From an uncultured Clostridia bacterium (GTDB taxonomy: Bacteria; Bacillota; Clostridia; Christensenellales; UBA1242): a stretch of DNA of 35,702 nt. Under the pieces are notes generated by a model. That model had not been told where the DNA came from, did no database searches, and saw nothing but the letters and a program-made list of their open reading frames with translations. The translations under genes and the position numbers were made by a program. Position 1 is the stretch's first letter. Every line of letters begins with the position of its first letter. Positions 1-7,893 of the stretch are shown one piece after another. The stretch lies in NCBI GenBank assembly GCA_934778125.1, contig CAKVOF010000011.1:1-35702 (forward strand), given 5' to 3'.

Positions 1-436
1 TTGCTTAACAGATAACAAAAACAGAACAGCAAGTGATGTTCGCCATGCTTTTGATAAATTTGGCGGAAATCTTGGTTCAACGGGTTGCGTTTCTTATTTG
101 TTTAATAGAATGGGAATAATAATCGTTGAGAAAGGTATTGGAATTTCTGATGATGATATGATGATGCACGGGCTTGAAGCGGGCGCCGAAGATGTTGAAA
201 TATTTGATGATTGTTTTAAAATTTCTACCACTCCTGAAACATTTGAACAAGTTAAAGAATATTTTAGATTAAACAACATTCCAACAGTTTCTGAAGAATT
301 AGATTTGGTTCCTCAAAACTATATTTCTGTTCCAGAAGATAAACTTAATTCATTCGGAAAATTAATTGCAATGCTTGAAGATAACGATGATGTTCAAGAA
401 GTTTATCATAATGTTGATAATTTTGAAGAAGAGTAA
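1..436 (+). CDS. yebC: YebC/PmpR family transcriptional regulator, C-terminal part (5' end outside window)
   Basis: The reading frame is open from the first base of the window and runs to TAA at 434-436, so the N-terminal part lies upstream. About 144 codons are present. The visible part contains the family's 'HAFDKFGGNLG' segment, then 'GCVSYLF', then an acidic region with 'EAGAEDVE', and ends in a Glu-rich tail. These match the C-terminal domains of the YebC/PmpR/TACO1 family. Members have been described as DNA-binding regulators and, more recently, as factors that help ribosomes through difficult stretches. Which role applies here cannot be told from sequence. In many Firmicutes and other bacteria yebC sits just before ruvC, as here. 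A terminator follows directly, so ruvC is probably transcribed separately. Confidence 0.93.
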   Translation, partial: CLTDNKNRTASDVRHAFDKFGGNLGSTGCVSYLFNRMGIIIVEKGIGISDDDMMMHGLEAGAEDVEIFDDCFKISTTPETFEQVKEYFRLNNIPTVSEELDLVPQNYISVPEDKLNSFGKLIAMLEDNDDVQEVYHNVDNFEEE

Positions 437-441
437 TTTAT

Positions 442-473
442 AAAAACGAAAGTATTTATATTTTCGTTTTTTG
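442..473 (+). terminator. Rho-independent terminator after yebC
   Basis: Stem AAAACGAAA (443-451) pairs with TTTCGTTTT (462-470) around a 10-base AT-rich loop, followed by a T-rich run. It lies 6 bases after the yebC stop. Confidence 0.7.
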
Positions 474-486
474 TTTTCATTTATTT

Positions 487-519
487 TTGTTTGACTTTAA
501 TTTAAGTTTATATAATAAT
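487..519 (+). promoter_or_regulatory. Probable promoter for the ruvCAB-queA run
   Basis: TATAAT at 511-516 can be paired with TTGTTT at 487-492 (18-base spacer). A better -35 hexamer, TTGACT at 491-496, would pair with TAATAA at 513-518 (16-base spacer). Either way, the site lies between the yebC terminator and ruvC. The exact pairing is uncertain because the stretch is very AT-rich. Confidence 0.5.
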
Positions 520-552
520 TATATAGTTATATTAAACTAAGAAGGTGCCATT

Positions 553-1047
553 TTGATTATATTAGGTATTGATCCGGGAATTGCTATAGTAGGTTATGGC
601 GTTATTGAAAAAAATAAAAACTTAACGCGAATTATTGATTATGGCGTTATCACAACACATAAAGATGAAAGGTTACCTGATAGGCTTGAAAAAGTTTATT
701 TGGGTGTTGTTGAACTTATAAAAAAATATCAACCTGATGCTGTTGCAATTGAGGAACTTTTTTTTCAAAACAATCAAAAAACTGCTATAATCGTTGCTGA
801 AGCAAGGGGTGTAACTTTGCTTGCTTGTAAACAATTTGTGAAAAATTTGTATGAATACACACCGCTTCAAATAAAACAGGCATTAACCGGCAATGGTAGG
901 GCTGAAAAAAAACAAGTTCAATATATGGTTAAAGCAATATTAAATTTAAAAGTTATTCCAAAACCAGATGATGCTGCTGATGCTATAGCTGTTGCTTTGT
1001 GTCATAGCGAAACTAATACATTTTTAAGTAACACCGATATCAAATAA
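553..1047 (+). CDS. ruvC: Holliday junction endonuclease RuvC
   Basis: RuvC cuts Holliday junctions symmetrically, working with the RuvAB branch-migration motor during recombinational repair. The 164-residue protein has the family's usual length. It starts 'MIILGIDPG' with catalytic Asp7. Glu67 lies in 'AIEELFF' and the C-terminal 'DAAD' motif supplies Asp140 and Asp143, giving the four acidic metal ligands. The start codon is TTG at 553, with a good ribosome site (AGAAGGTG) just upstream and no better ATG. ruvA follows after a few bases, so the genes are co-transcribed with ruvA and ruvB. Nothing points to loss of function. Confidence 0.97.
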   Translation: MIILGIDPGIAIVGYGVIEKNKNLTRIIDYGVITTHKDERLPDRLEKVYLGVVELIKKYQPDAVAIEELFFQNNQKTAIIVAEARGVTLLACKQFVKNLYEYTPLQIKQALTGNGRAEKKQVQYMVKAILNLKVIPKPDDAADAIAVALCHSETNTFLSNTDIK

Positions 1048-1063
1048 AAAAATGGAGAAAACT

Positions 1064-1660
1064 ATGTATGCATTTATTTCAGGTAAAATTGATTCAAAAT
1101 CAGATTCAAAAATAATTATTGATTGTAATGGGGTTGGCTATGAAATTTTTGCAACAACCTCAACCATTGCTTCTATTGGTGCAATTGGAGAGTTTGCTAA
1201 AATATATACGTATCTTCATGTAAGAGAAGATGCTATGATGTTGTTCGGCTTTTCTTCAATGAATGAAAAGGAGATGTTTTTAAACTTATTAAATGTTTCT
1301 GGTGTTGGTGCAAAAACAGCAATTGCAATACTTTCCGGAATTTCAGTTAACGATTTATTAACTGCAATTTCATTTGGTGATCCAACTCAGATTGCTAAAA
1401 TTAAAGGTGTGGGCAAAAAAACCGCAGAAAGAATTATTCTTGAATTAAAAAGTAGCATTTCAAACGTTGATTTGTCGTTTTTATCTTTAACTCAAAACGC
1501 AAATTTAGAAAGCAACTCAGATGTTGATGATGCTGTTGTTTTGTTGTCAACTATGGGTTTAAGCAAAATGGAAGCTTTGAAATTGGTTAATACGGTTTAT
1601 GTTCAAGGTGACACAACTGAAGATATTGTTGCAAAATCACTTAAAAATATGAATAGGTAA
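1064..1660 (+). CDS. ruvA: Holliday junction branch migration protein RuvA
   Basis: RuvA forms the tetramer that grips the Holliday junction and loads RuvB. The 198-residue protein has an N-terminal OB fold ('MYAFISGKI' onward) and two helix-hairpin-helix motifs, visible as 'VSGVGAKTA' and 'IKGVGKKTA'. A flexible linker leads to the small C-terminal RuvB-binding domain ('AVVLLSTMGLSKMEA'). An in-frame ATG lies 12 bases upstream at 1052, but I choose 1064. GGAG at 1054-1057 is placed 6 bases before it, and RuvA proteins normally begin with this Met-x-Ala/Tyr strand. The upstream ATG would be embedded in that ribosome site. Confidence 0.96.
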   Translation: MYAFISGKIDSKSDSKIIIDCNGVGYEIFATTSTIASIGAIGEFAKIYTYLHVREDAMMLFGFSSMNEKEMFLNLLNVSGVGAKTAIAILSGISVNDLLTAISFGDPTQIAKIKGVGKKTAERIILELKSSISNVDLSFLSLTQNANLESNSDVDDAVVLLSTMGLSKMEALKLVNTVYVQGDTTEDIVAKSLKNMNR

Positions 1661-1666
1661 TTTTTT

Positions 1667-2722
1667 ATGGAAGATGAAAGAATTATAACGAGCACAAAAG
1701 AATTAGAAGATGTTGATGTTGAGAGCACGCTTCGCCCATCATCAATGGATGATTTTGTTGGGCAAACTAAAGTTAAGGAAAATTTAAAAGTTTATATTAC
1801 TGCGGCTAAAAAACGTGGAGATGCTTTGGATCACGTTTTACTATATGGCCCACCAGGTCTTGGAAAAACAACATTATCTCACATTATTGCAAACGAGTTG
1901 GGCAGTTCTATTAAAATTACAAGTGGGCCTGCCATTGAGAAGGTTGCTGATTTAGCAAGTATTCTTACCAACCTAAACAAAGGTGATGTTTTATTTATTG
2001 ATGAGATTCATAGGCTATCGAGGGCAGTTGAAGAAATTTTATATCCAGCACTTGAAGACTATGCGTTAGATTTTATTTTAGGTAAAGGCCCTAGCGCAAG
2101 AACTATGCGCTTAAAACTTCAACCATTCACTTTAATAGGTGCAACCACAAAAGCTGGTATGCTAACAGGACCTCTTAGAGATAGGTTTGGTGTTGTTTGC
2201 AGACTTGAAATGTACAACAATAGCGAATTATCAAAAATTATTAAAAGGTCTGCAAAAATTTTAGATTATGATATTAGCGATGATGCTAGTTTAGAACTTG
2301 CTAAAAGAAGCAGAGGAACACCTAGAATTGCAAATAGATTTTTAAAACGCGTTAGGGACTTTGCTGAAATTAAAGGTGAAAAGTTAATCACGCTTGAAAC
2401 TGCAAAACAAGCTTTGGATAGATTAGAAGTGGATGAGTTAGGATTGGATTTTACCGATAGAAATGTGTTAAACACCCTAATCGATAAATTCCATGGTGGC
2501 CCAGCAGGTCTAGACACATTAGCCGCTGCCACCGGTGAAGATGCAAACACAATTGAAGATGTTTATGAACCATACTTGATTCAATTAGGTTTCATCGCAC
2601 GAACACCTCGAGGAAGGGTTGCTCTTCCAAACGCTTATAAACACTTAGGTAAAAAAATAAGTGCTCAAAAGCAAGAATATTTAAAAATGTTTATAGAAGA
2701 AGATATTAACGATAATGAATAA
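1667..2722 (+). CDS. ruvB: Holliday junction branch migration ATPase RuvB
   Basis: RuvB is the hexameric AAA+ motor that drives branch migration with RuvA. The 351-residue protein has Walker A 'GPPGLGKTT' (61-69), Walker B 'LFIDEIH' (109-115), sensor I 'GATTKAG' (158-164) and the arginine-finger segment 'PLRDRFG' around Arg171. The C-terminal winged-helix region contains 'HGGPAGLDTLAAATGE'. The start lies 6 bases after the ruvA stop, with only a weak AGG ribosome site, so translation may be coupled to ruvA. Its 3' end overlaps queA by 8 bases. Length and motifs are canonical. Confidence 0.97.
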   Translation: MEDERIITSTKELEDVDVESTLRPSSMDDFVGQTKVKENLKVYITAAKKRGDALDHVLLYGPPGLGKTTLSHIIANELGSSIKITSGPAIEKVADLASILTNLNKGDVLFIDEIHRLSRAVEEILYPALEDYALDFILGKGPSARTMRLKLQPFTLIGATTKAGMLTGPLRDRFGVVCRLEMYNNSELSKIIKRSAKILDYDISDDASLELAKRSRGTPRIANRFLKRVRDFAEIKGEKLITLETAKQALDRLEVDELGLDFTDRNVLNTLIDKFHGGPAGLDTLAAATGEDANTIEDVYEPYLIQLGFIARTPRGRVALPNAYKHLGKKISAQKQEYLKMFIEEDINDNE

Positions 2723-3761
2723 AGATAATAAAGACTTATTTGATATTGAAACATATAACTATAATTTACCAGAAGAATTAATTGCTCAAACTCCTGCTGA
2801 ACCACGTGATAGTTCTAGGCTTTTAGTTTTCAATAAAGAGAATAATACGATTGAACATAAAAAGTTTTATAATATAATTGACTATTTAAATGCTGGTAAT
2901 GTTTTAGTTGTTAATAACACAAAAGTAATTCCGGCTAGGTTGATGGGAATAAAGCAAGAAACAAACGCTAAAATTGAAGTTTTATTATTAAAGCGAATAA
3001 ATTTAACAGATTGGGAAGCATTATTAAAACCTGGCAAAAGGGCTAAAGTTGGAACAATTATAAAATTTTCCGATGAATTATCTCTTGAAGTTTTGGAGAA
3101 TACTGATTTTGGCGGTAAAATTGTTAGGTTTATATTTGATGGTAAGTTTGAAGAAATACTGGATAGGATTGGTATTATGCCTCTCCCTCCATATATTCAT
3201 GAAAAGCTTAAAGATAAATCAAGATACAACACTGTTTACTCCAAAATTAATGGTAGTTCTGCAGCGCCAACAGCAGGGCTCCATTTTACCAAGGAGTTAC
3301 TAGAAAAAATTAAAAATAAAGGTATTATTGTTGTTAATGTGTTGTTGCATGTTGGTTTAGGAACATTCAGACCTGTTGATGAAACAAATATTTTAGACCA
3401 TAAAATGCACACAGAACACATTGAAGTAACAAAAGAAACCTGCGACATCATTAATAAAGCAAAAGAAGAAGGAAGGCGTGTTATTGCCGTTGGCACAACA
3501 AGCATTAGAACACTTGAAAGCTCATGCGATGAAAATGGTAAACTTATTCCAACAAATAAAGACACAGGAATTTTTATATACCCAGGTTATAAATTTAAAA
3601 TTATTGATGGAATAATAACTAATTTTCACCTCCCAAAAAGCACTCTAATTATGCTTATTTCAGCATTTGCTGGATTAGATGAAACTATGAATTTATATAG
3701 CATTGCTGTTAAAGATAAATATAGGTTTTTTAGCTTTGGCGATGCAATGTTTTTATCTTAA
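2715..3761 (+). CDS. queA: S-adenosylmethionine:tRNA ribosyltransferase-isomerase QueA
   Basis: QueA transfers the ribose part of S-adenosylmethionine to 7-aminomethyl-7-deazaguanine in tRNA, forming epoxyqueuosine. The 348-residue protein shows the family signatures 'LPEELIAQTPAEPRDSSRL' near residue 17, 'GSSAAPTAGLHFT' near residue 175, 'HVGLGTFRPV' and a C-terminal 'NFHLPKSTL'. Its ATG overlaps the end of ruvB, and the purine-rich AGAAGAAGA upstream can serve as ribosome site, so it is part of the ruv operon. The next gene is tgt, which performs the preceding step in the same pathway. No terminator is evident after it. Confidence 0.97.
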   Translation: MNKDNKDLFDIETYNYNLPEELIAQTPAEPRDSSRLLVFNKENNTIEHKKFYNIIDYLNAGNVLVVNNTKVIPARLMGIKQETNAKIEVLLLKRINLTDWEALLKPGKRAKVGTIIKFSDELSLEVLENTDFGGKIVRFIFDGKFEEILDRIGIMPLPPYIHEKLKDKSRYNTVYSKINGSSAAPTAGLHFTKELLEKIKNKGIIVVNVLLHVGLGTFRPVDETNILDHKMHTEHIEVTKETCDIINKAKEEGRRVIAVGTTSIRTLESSCDENGKLIPTNKDTGIFIYPGYKFKIIDGIITNFHLPKSTLIMLISAFAGLDETMNLYSIAVKDKYRFFSFGDAMFLS

Positions 3762-4013
3762 AAGGCTTGAATTATTTTCTATTAAATAATTGAATTAAAT
3801 ATTGAGATTGGTTAATTTTACAAAAATTATAGAGATAATAATTATATCATTTTAAATATCGCAAAAAAATCCTGTAACGCTTGAAAATTATGTTATTTAT
3901 GAGTGTATAAAAACCAATGAAGTGTGGGCAAGGTAACTATATTAATGTGGTTTAATAATGTTATGATAAATGGGATATACACAACAAGATTTACTGAAAT
4001 TAAGGAATAATAT
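3762..4013 (+). other. 252-base gap between queA and tgt; possible decayed coding remnant
   Basis: No hairpin terminator or convincing promoter is visible. Two short overlapping open stretches read like protein but lack good starts: 3856-3936 in one frame (about 26 codons, containing 'TLENYVIYECIKTNEVWAR') and 3921-4010 in another (29 codons, ending 'NGIYTTRFTEIKE'). Joined by a frameshift near 3930 they would give about 50 residues. I do not recognise the family. The stretch could equally be chance. Confidence 0.25.
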
Positions 4014-5156
4014 ATGGATAAATTTAGTTACGAAACAATAAAAGTGTGTAAACAATCTGGAGCTAGGATCGGTATATTACACACACCGCACGGTGATATA
4101 GAAACACCAGTATTTATGCCTGTTGGAACTCAAGCAACAGTTAAAAGTTTAACGCCTGAAGAATTAAAGGAAGTCAACGCTCAAATAATACTTTCAAACA
4201 CATATCATTTATTTTTAAGACCAGGCAATGAGATTGTGAAAAAGGCCGGCGGATTGCATAAGTTTATGAATTGGGATAGGCCAATCTTAACTGATAGCGG
4301 TGGTTTCCAAGTTTTTTCTCTATCTGATTTAAGAAAGATAACCGATGATGGAGTTGAATTTAGATCTCATTTAAGTGGTGAAAAACATTATATAACACCA
4401 GAAAAAGATATGCAGATTCAAGAAGACTTAGGCTCAGATATTATGATGGCATTTGATGAATGCACAACATACGGAACTGACTATAATAAAAGTAAAAAGG
4501 CAATGGAGAGAACTTTAAGTTGGTTAGATAGATGCTATAAGTATCATAAAAATGACAATCAAGCCCTATTCCCAATAGTTCAAGGCAATTTTTATAAAGA
4601 TTTAAGGCTTGAAAGCCTAGAGAGGACAAAACCATATGTTAAATATGGTATAGCAATTGGTGGTTTATCAGTAGGTGAGCCAAAAGAACTTATGTATGAA
4701 ACGCTTGATGTTTTAAACCCTAATTTACCTAAAAATGTCCCTGCCTACTTAATGGGAGTTGGAAGCCCTGATTGCATTTTAGAAGGTGTTATTAGGGGTG
4801 TTGATATGTTTGATTGCGTTTTGCCAACTAGAATTGCAAGAAATGGAACTGCATTCACATCAAAGGGCAAAGTGGTTGTTAGAAATGGTCAATATAAAGA
4901 AGATTTCACACCTCTTGATGATGAATGTGACTGCTATTGTTGCAAACACTATACCAAGGCATATTTAAGGCACTTAATTAACGCTGGAGAAATATTAGGT
5001 GGCAGACTATTAAGTATCCACAATATTAGATTTTTAACTCATCTTATGGAACAAATCAAAGATGCAATAAGAGAGGATAGATTGCTAGATTTTAAAGATG
5101 AATTTTTGAAAAAATATAATCAATGCGAAACTGATAATAAAGAGAAAAACAAATAA
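4014..5156 (+). CDS. tgt: tRNA-guanine transglycosylase Tgt
   Basis: Tgt replaces guanine-34 of GUN-anticodon tRNAs with the queuosine precursor preQ1. The 380-residue protein carries 'ILTDSGGFQVFSL' with Asp94, the nucleophile Asp267 in 'GVDMFDCVLPTRIARNG', and the zinc site C305-x-C307-x2-C310 with His336 ('LLSIHN'). AAGGAA at 4002-4007 is a well-spaced ribosome site. It follows queA on the same strand after a 252-base gap, so it may have its own promoter. All key residues are present, so the enzyme should be active on preQ1 made or imported elsewhere. Confidence 0.97.
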   Translation: MDKFSYETIKVCKQSGARIGILHTPHGDIETPVFMPVGTQATVKSLTPEELKEVNAQIILSNTYHLFLRPGNEIVKKAGGLHKFMNWDRPILTDSGGFQVFSLSDLRKITDDGVEFRSHLSGEKHYITPEKDMQIQEDLGSDIMMAFDECTTYGTDYNKSKKAMERTLSWLDRCYKYHKNDNQALFPIVQGNFYKDLRLESLERTKPYVKYGIAIGGLSVGEPKELMYETLDVLNPNLPKNVPAYLMGVGSPDCILEGVIRGVDMFDCVLPTRIARNGTAFTSKGKVVVRNGQYKEDFTPLDDECDCYCCKHYTKAYLRHLINAGEILGGRLLSIHNIRFLTHLMEQIKDAIREDRLLDFKDEFLKKYNQCETDNKEKNK

Positions 5157-5192
5157 TATTAGTAAAAAATATAAAAATCGCATTAAATTTAT

Positions 5193-5221
5193 TTTTTATT
5201 ATCCTCAAACTATGCTATTAT
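5193..5221 (+). promoter_or_regulatory. Possible extended -10 promoter for yajC
   Basis: TATTAT at 5216-5221 is preceded by TG at 5213-5214, giving an extended -10 element. The -35 region (T-rich, 5193-5198) is weak. It lies about 28 bases before the yajC start. Confidence 0.4.
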
Positions 5222-5248
5222 CATATTAATAAGATTTAAGGAGTAATT

Positions 5249-5812
5249 ATGTTTAAATTATTAGAGAGTAATCAAGCAATGTCTTGGATTTTAGTCGCAG
5301 TTGTTGCAGTTGCATTAATTGGTATGATGTTTTTTGGAAGAAGAACTAATGCAAAAAATATGCAAATGAGGCAAGAATTAGTTTCAAAATTTCAAAAGGG
5401 CACTAAGATTATCACAAATCAGGGAATCTATGGAACTATTCTAGAAATAAAAGAAACAACTCATGGTAAAGTTGCATTAATTTCAACTGGTGACAAAGGT
5501 CATGAAACTCATATGCTTATTCATTTAGATGCTATTATGAATATTGATGATAAAAAAGATATTGTATACGATGCCAATGGCAATGATATCACTGAATATG
5601 ATGATAAATCATCTAATCCAAGCACACCAAATGAAATTAAAGAAAAAACAAAGGAAACTATTCCAACTACTGAAACATTAGAAGTTTCAAAAGAAGATGA
5701 AATCAGTGTTGAAAAATCTGAAGAAATCAACCAAGATTTAACTTCGGAAAAAGAAATCAAACCAAAGAAATCATCATCTAAAAAGGCTTCAACTAAAAAA
5801 ACAACAAAATAA
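5249..5812 (+). CDS. yajC: Preprotein translocase accessory subunit YajC, with a long charged C-terminal tail
   Basis: YajC is a small inner-membrane protein that associates with SecDF and the SecYEG channel. Residues 11-29 form one membrane helix. The cytoplasmic part has the family's 'FQKGTKIITNQGIYGTI' motif and ends around residue 105. The protein is 187 residues, while YajC is usually about 85-120. The extra 80 residues are low-complexity, first Asp/Glu/Ser/Thr-rich and then Lys/Ser-rich ('KKSSSKKASTKKTTK'). AAGGAG at 5238-5243 is a strong ribosome site. secD and secF lie nearby, as expected for the YajC-SecDF group, but a terminator separates them. Confidence 0.92.
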   Translation: MFKLLESNQAMSWILVAVVAVALIGMMFFGRRTNAKNMQMRQELVSKFQKGTKIITNQGIYGTILEIKETTHGKVALISTGDKGHETHMLIHLDAIMNIDDKKDIVYDANGNDITEYDDKSSNPSTPNEIKEKTKETIPTTETLEVSKEDEISVEKSEEINQDLTSEKEIKPKKSSSKKASTKKTTK

Positions 5813-5837
5813 GGCAAATTTAATTTTAATTCATTAA

Positions 5838-5869
5838 AAATCAGCAATTTATAATTGTTGATTTTTTTG
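5838..5869 (+). terminator. Rho-independent terminator after yajC
   Basis: Stem ATCAGCAAT (5840-5848) pairs with ATTGTTGAT (5854-5862, one G-U pair), followed by a run of T. Confidence 0.75.
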
Positions 5870-5967
5870 TATTTAAACATAACGCTTCATTTTCAAACAT
5901 AAATATTTATAAAATGATATGTGAAATAATAATACATTTCACTTTCAAATATATAATTGGAGTTGTT

Positions 5968-6372
5968 ATGGTTAAAGATAAAACAAAAAACACAAATAAA
6001 TCACAAACACTAATTCAAATAACAAAAGCAACAATTTTAGCAGTAACATTATCTTTATTGATGCTATTAGTTTTTGCACTTTTCATTCGCTTTGTAAACA
6101 TATCTGAAAAAGTAATTTTACCAGTGAATCAAGTAATTAAGATTATAAGTTTGTTCATTGCTTGTTTCGTTGCTTTAAAAAACACAAATAAGGGCTTTTT
6201 AAAGGGGTTAGTTATTGGTATTTTATATGCCATAATTTCCTACATTGTTTTTAGCTTTTTAAGCGGTGCAATATCATTTGGACTAACCAGCTTCACTGAT
6301 ATTTTGTTTTGTGGCGTAATAGGCGGAATTTGTGGAATTTTAGCAGTAAACACGCGTAAAAGAAATAATTAA
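5968..6372 (+). CDS. TIGR04086-type small integral membrane protein
   Basis: A 134-residue protein of unknown function. A short Lys/Asn-rich cytoplasmic start is followed by four hydrophobic segments at about residues 22-48, 52-72, 78-98 and 105-128, with conserved-looking 'NTNKGFLKGLVIGILY' and 'GVIGGICGILAVN' segments. Size, topology and a place between yajC and secD match the clostridial TIGR04086 membrane family. The assignment rests mainly on that context. The frame is open from an ATG at 5914, but GGAG at 5959-5962 points to the ATG at 5968. The extra 18 residues would have no ribosome site. Terminators lie on both sides, so it is probably a single-gene transcript. Confidence 0.75.
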   Translation: MVKDKTKNTNKSQTLIQITKATILAVTLSLLMLLVFALFIRFVNISEKVILPVNQVIKIISLFIACFVALKNTNKGFLKGLVIGILYAIISYIVFSFLSGAISFGLTSFTDILFCGVIGGICGILAVNTRKRNN

Positions 6373-6442
6373 CAAGTTAATGCAATTTAAGTTAATATTA
6401 GGTCATTAGTATAGTTTAAGATTATTTAAATAAGTCAAAAAT

Positions 6443-6470
6443 AAATAGGGAAAATTTCCCTATTTTTTTA
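6443..6470 (+). terminator. Rho-independent terminator before secD
   Basis: A near-perfect inverted repeat, AATAGGGAAA / TTTCCCTATT, spans about 6444-6465 and is followed by seven T bases. Confidence 0.8.
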
Positions 6471-6487
6471 TTTTTAATTAATAACAA

Positions 6488-6517
6488 TTGACTTGAAGTA
6501 GTTTAATAATATATAAT
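6488..6517 (+). promoter_or_regulatory. SigA-type promoter for secDF
   Basis: TTGACT at 6488-6493, an 18-base spacer, then a consensus TATAAT at 6512-6517. It lies just after the terminator and about 27 bases before the secD start, with AAAGGAG (6528-6534) as ribosome site. Confidence 0.7.
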
Positions 6518-6543
6518 AATCTAGTTTAAAGGAGATACTTTTA

Positions 6544-7893
6544 ATGAAAAAGAAAAGGGCAATAGGAAACTTTATTGTTTTATCTATAATAATGCTATTG
6601 GTATTTGTTTTTTCTTTTGTATCATTCAATGTTCCAGGAACAACTTCAATTTTTAAGGGCTTTTTGAAGTCTATTCCTCAAGATATTGAATATTCAAATG
6701 GAATATCAGCAACTTTTGACTTAGAAATAGCAGATTATTATAAAGGCTCAGAGACTAAGGCTTTTAATGATACAATCAATAAAGTTCAAAGTTTATTAAA
6801 AAATGATTATAGCGAATCTAGAGTTGAAAAATACGGTGAAAATCAAATAAGAGTAACCGTTCCAGGTTCATATTTTAACACAAATAATATAGTAGGTTTT
6901 GTTGAATTTTCAACAAGTGCACCTGATTCACTTTCAGATTTAACTGATGAAGAAAAAGCTGAAAAAATGGCATTAAATGGTGGTATGGTTAAAACAATTA
7001 AATACCAATCATACAATGGTCAACCTGGCGTGTATATTGAATTTAATAAAGAAGGTAAGGAAAAATTTTCTAAACTAACAGAAAATGCTGGTTCAAGTGC
7101 AATAACGCTTTATATTTACACGAACAAGAACTATGATTCATACTTTAGTGCTGTTAGCATTGATTCACAAATCGACTATGGTTATATTTTCTTATCTGGC
7201 GGAAACATCAAAACTAAGTCTATCGCACAAGAAAATGCTAGCAAACTATCAACAGGTTTGATAGGAACAAATATGAAACTAAATGGCAGTTATGAGCAAG
7301 TAGAAAATGCATTTGCAACATCAATTATATCAAATAATAAACTAACTCTTGTGATTTTCACTTCAATAATTGGTGCTCTACTTTTAATTGGTGCAATTAT
7401 ATTCTTGTGTGTTAGATATAGAGAGTTTGGTGCAATCGCTATGCTTTCGTTATTTAGTTTTTTATGCTTAAATATTTTAACATTCGCTTTTATTGAAAAT
7501 TTATTTATGTCTGTTTCAACTATTTCTGCAATTGGTCTATCTTTTGCACTAACATTTGTTGCTCACATAATCATACTAGAGAAAATGCGTAAAAAATTCT
7601 ATAATGGTACTAAATTTATTGCTAGTTGCAAAAACGGTTATAAAGAGTCAATTTTAACAATTATTGATTCATACGCACCTGTTTTAATTGCGTCATTGAT
7701 TTCAATATTTGTTTCATTTAATTCTTTATATTCATTCTTTTATGCGTTCACAATTTCTCTAGCATTTGGAATATTCACATCTTTATTAACATTTAGATGG
7801 TTTATTGGTTTATATTTGAACATTAATCCAACAAAGAATATAAAAGTAAATTTTGTGAAGGGGGAAAAAATAGATGAAGAATCAGCAAACTAA
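6544..7893 (+). CDS. secD: Divergent protein-export subunit SecD lacking the proton-relay Asp
   Basis: SecD works with SecF to pull exported proteins across the membrane using the proton gradient. The 449-residue protein has a first membrane helix at 9-28, a large external domain (30-262) and a C-terminal block of five hydrophobic helices (265-430). The segment 'NGYKESILTIIDSYAPVLIASL' (364-385) matches the SecD 'GFKRAFSTILDAN' region, which supports the assignment. In ordinary SecD the fourth helix reads 'GMAVDANVLIFERI'. Here the matching stretch, ending in Leu345-Glu346-Lys347, has no Asp or Glu from 324 to 345. A gapless alignment by eye puts Val339 at the Asp position and His341 at the Asn position. 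It overlaps secF by 20 bases. Confidence 0.85.
   Translation: MKKKRAIGNFIVLSIIMLLVFVFSFVSFNVPGTTSIFKGFLKSIPQDIEYSNGISATFDLEIADYYKGSETKAFNDTINKVQSLLKNDYSESRVEKYGENQIRVTVPGSYFNTNNIVGFVEFSTSAPDSLSDLTDEEKAEKMALNGGMVKTIKYQSYNGQPGVYIEFNKEGKEKFSKLTENAGSSAITLYIYTNKNYDSYFSAVSIDSQIDYGYIFLSGGNIKTKSIAQENASKLSTGLIGTNMKLNGSYEQVENAFATSIISNNKLTLVIFTSIIGALLLIGAIIFLCVRYREFGAIAMLSLFSFLCLNILTFAFIENLFMSVSTISAIGLSFALTFVAHIIILEKMRKKFYNGTKFIASCKNGYKESILTIIDSYAPVLIASLISIFVSFNSLYSFFYAFTISLAFGIFTSLLTFRWFIGLYLNINPTKNIKVNFVKGEKIDEESAN

Noticed and set aside
1052..1063. Upstream ATG for ruvA
   Set aside because: It sits inside the ribosome site that serves the ATG at 1064 and would add four residues not seen in RuvA.
3236..3565. 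A 109-codon frame antisense to queA
   Set aside because: Opposite highly conserved QueA motifs, with no upstream signals.
3762..4013. preQ1 riboswitch before tgt
   Set aside because: I looked for the short preQ1 aptamer pattern because tgt uses preQ1, but found no matching hairpin and C/A-rich tail.
6373..6543. SCIFF peptide gene (scfA), expected near TIGR04086 and secD in Clostridia
   Set aside because: The interval holds only a terminator and a promoter. No small Cys-rich frame is present.
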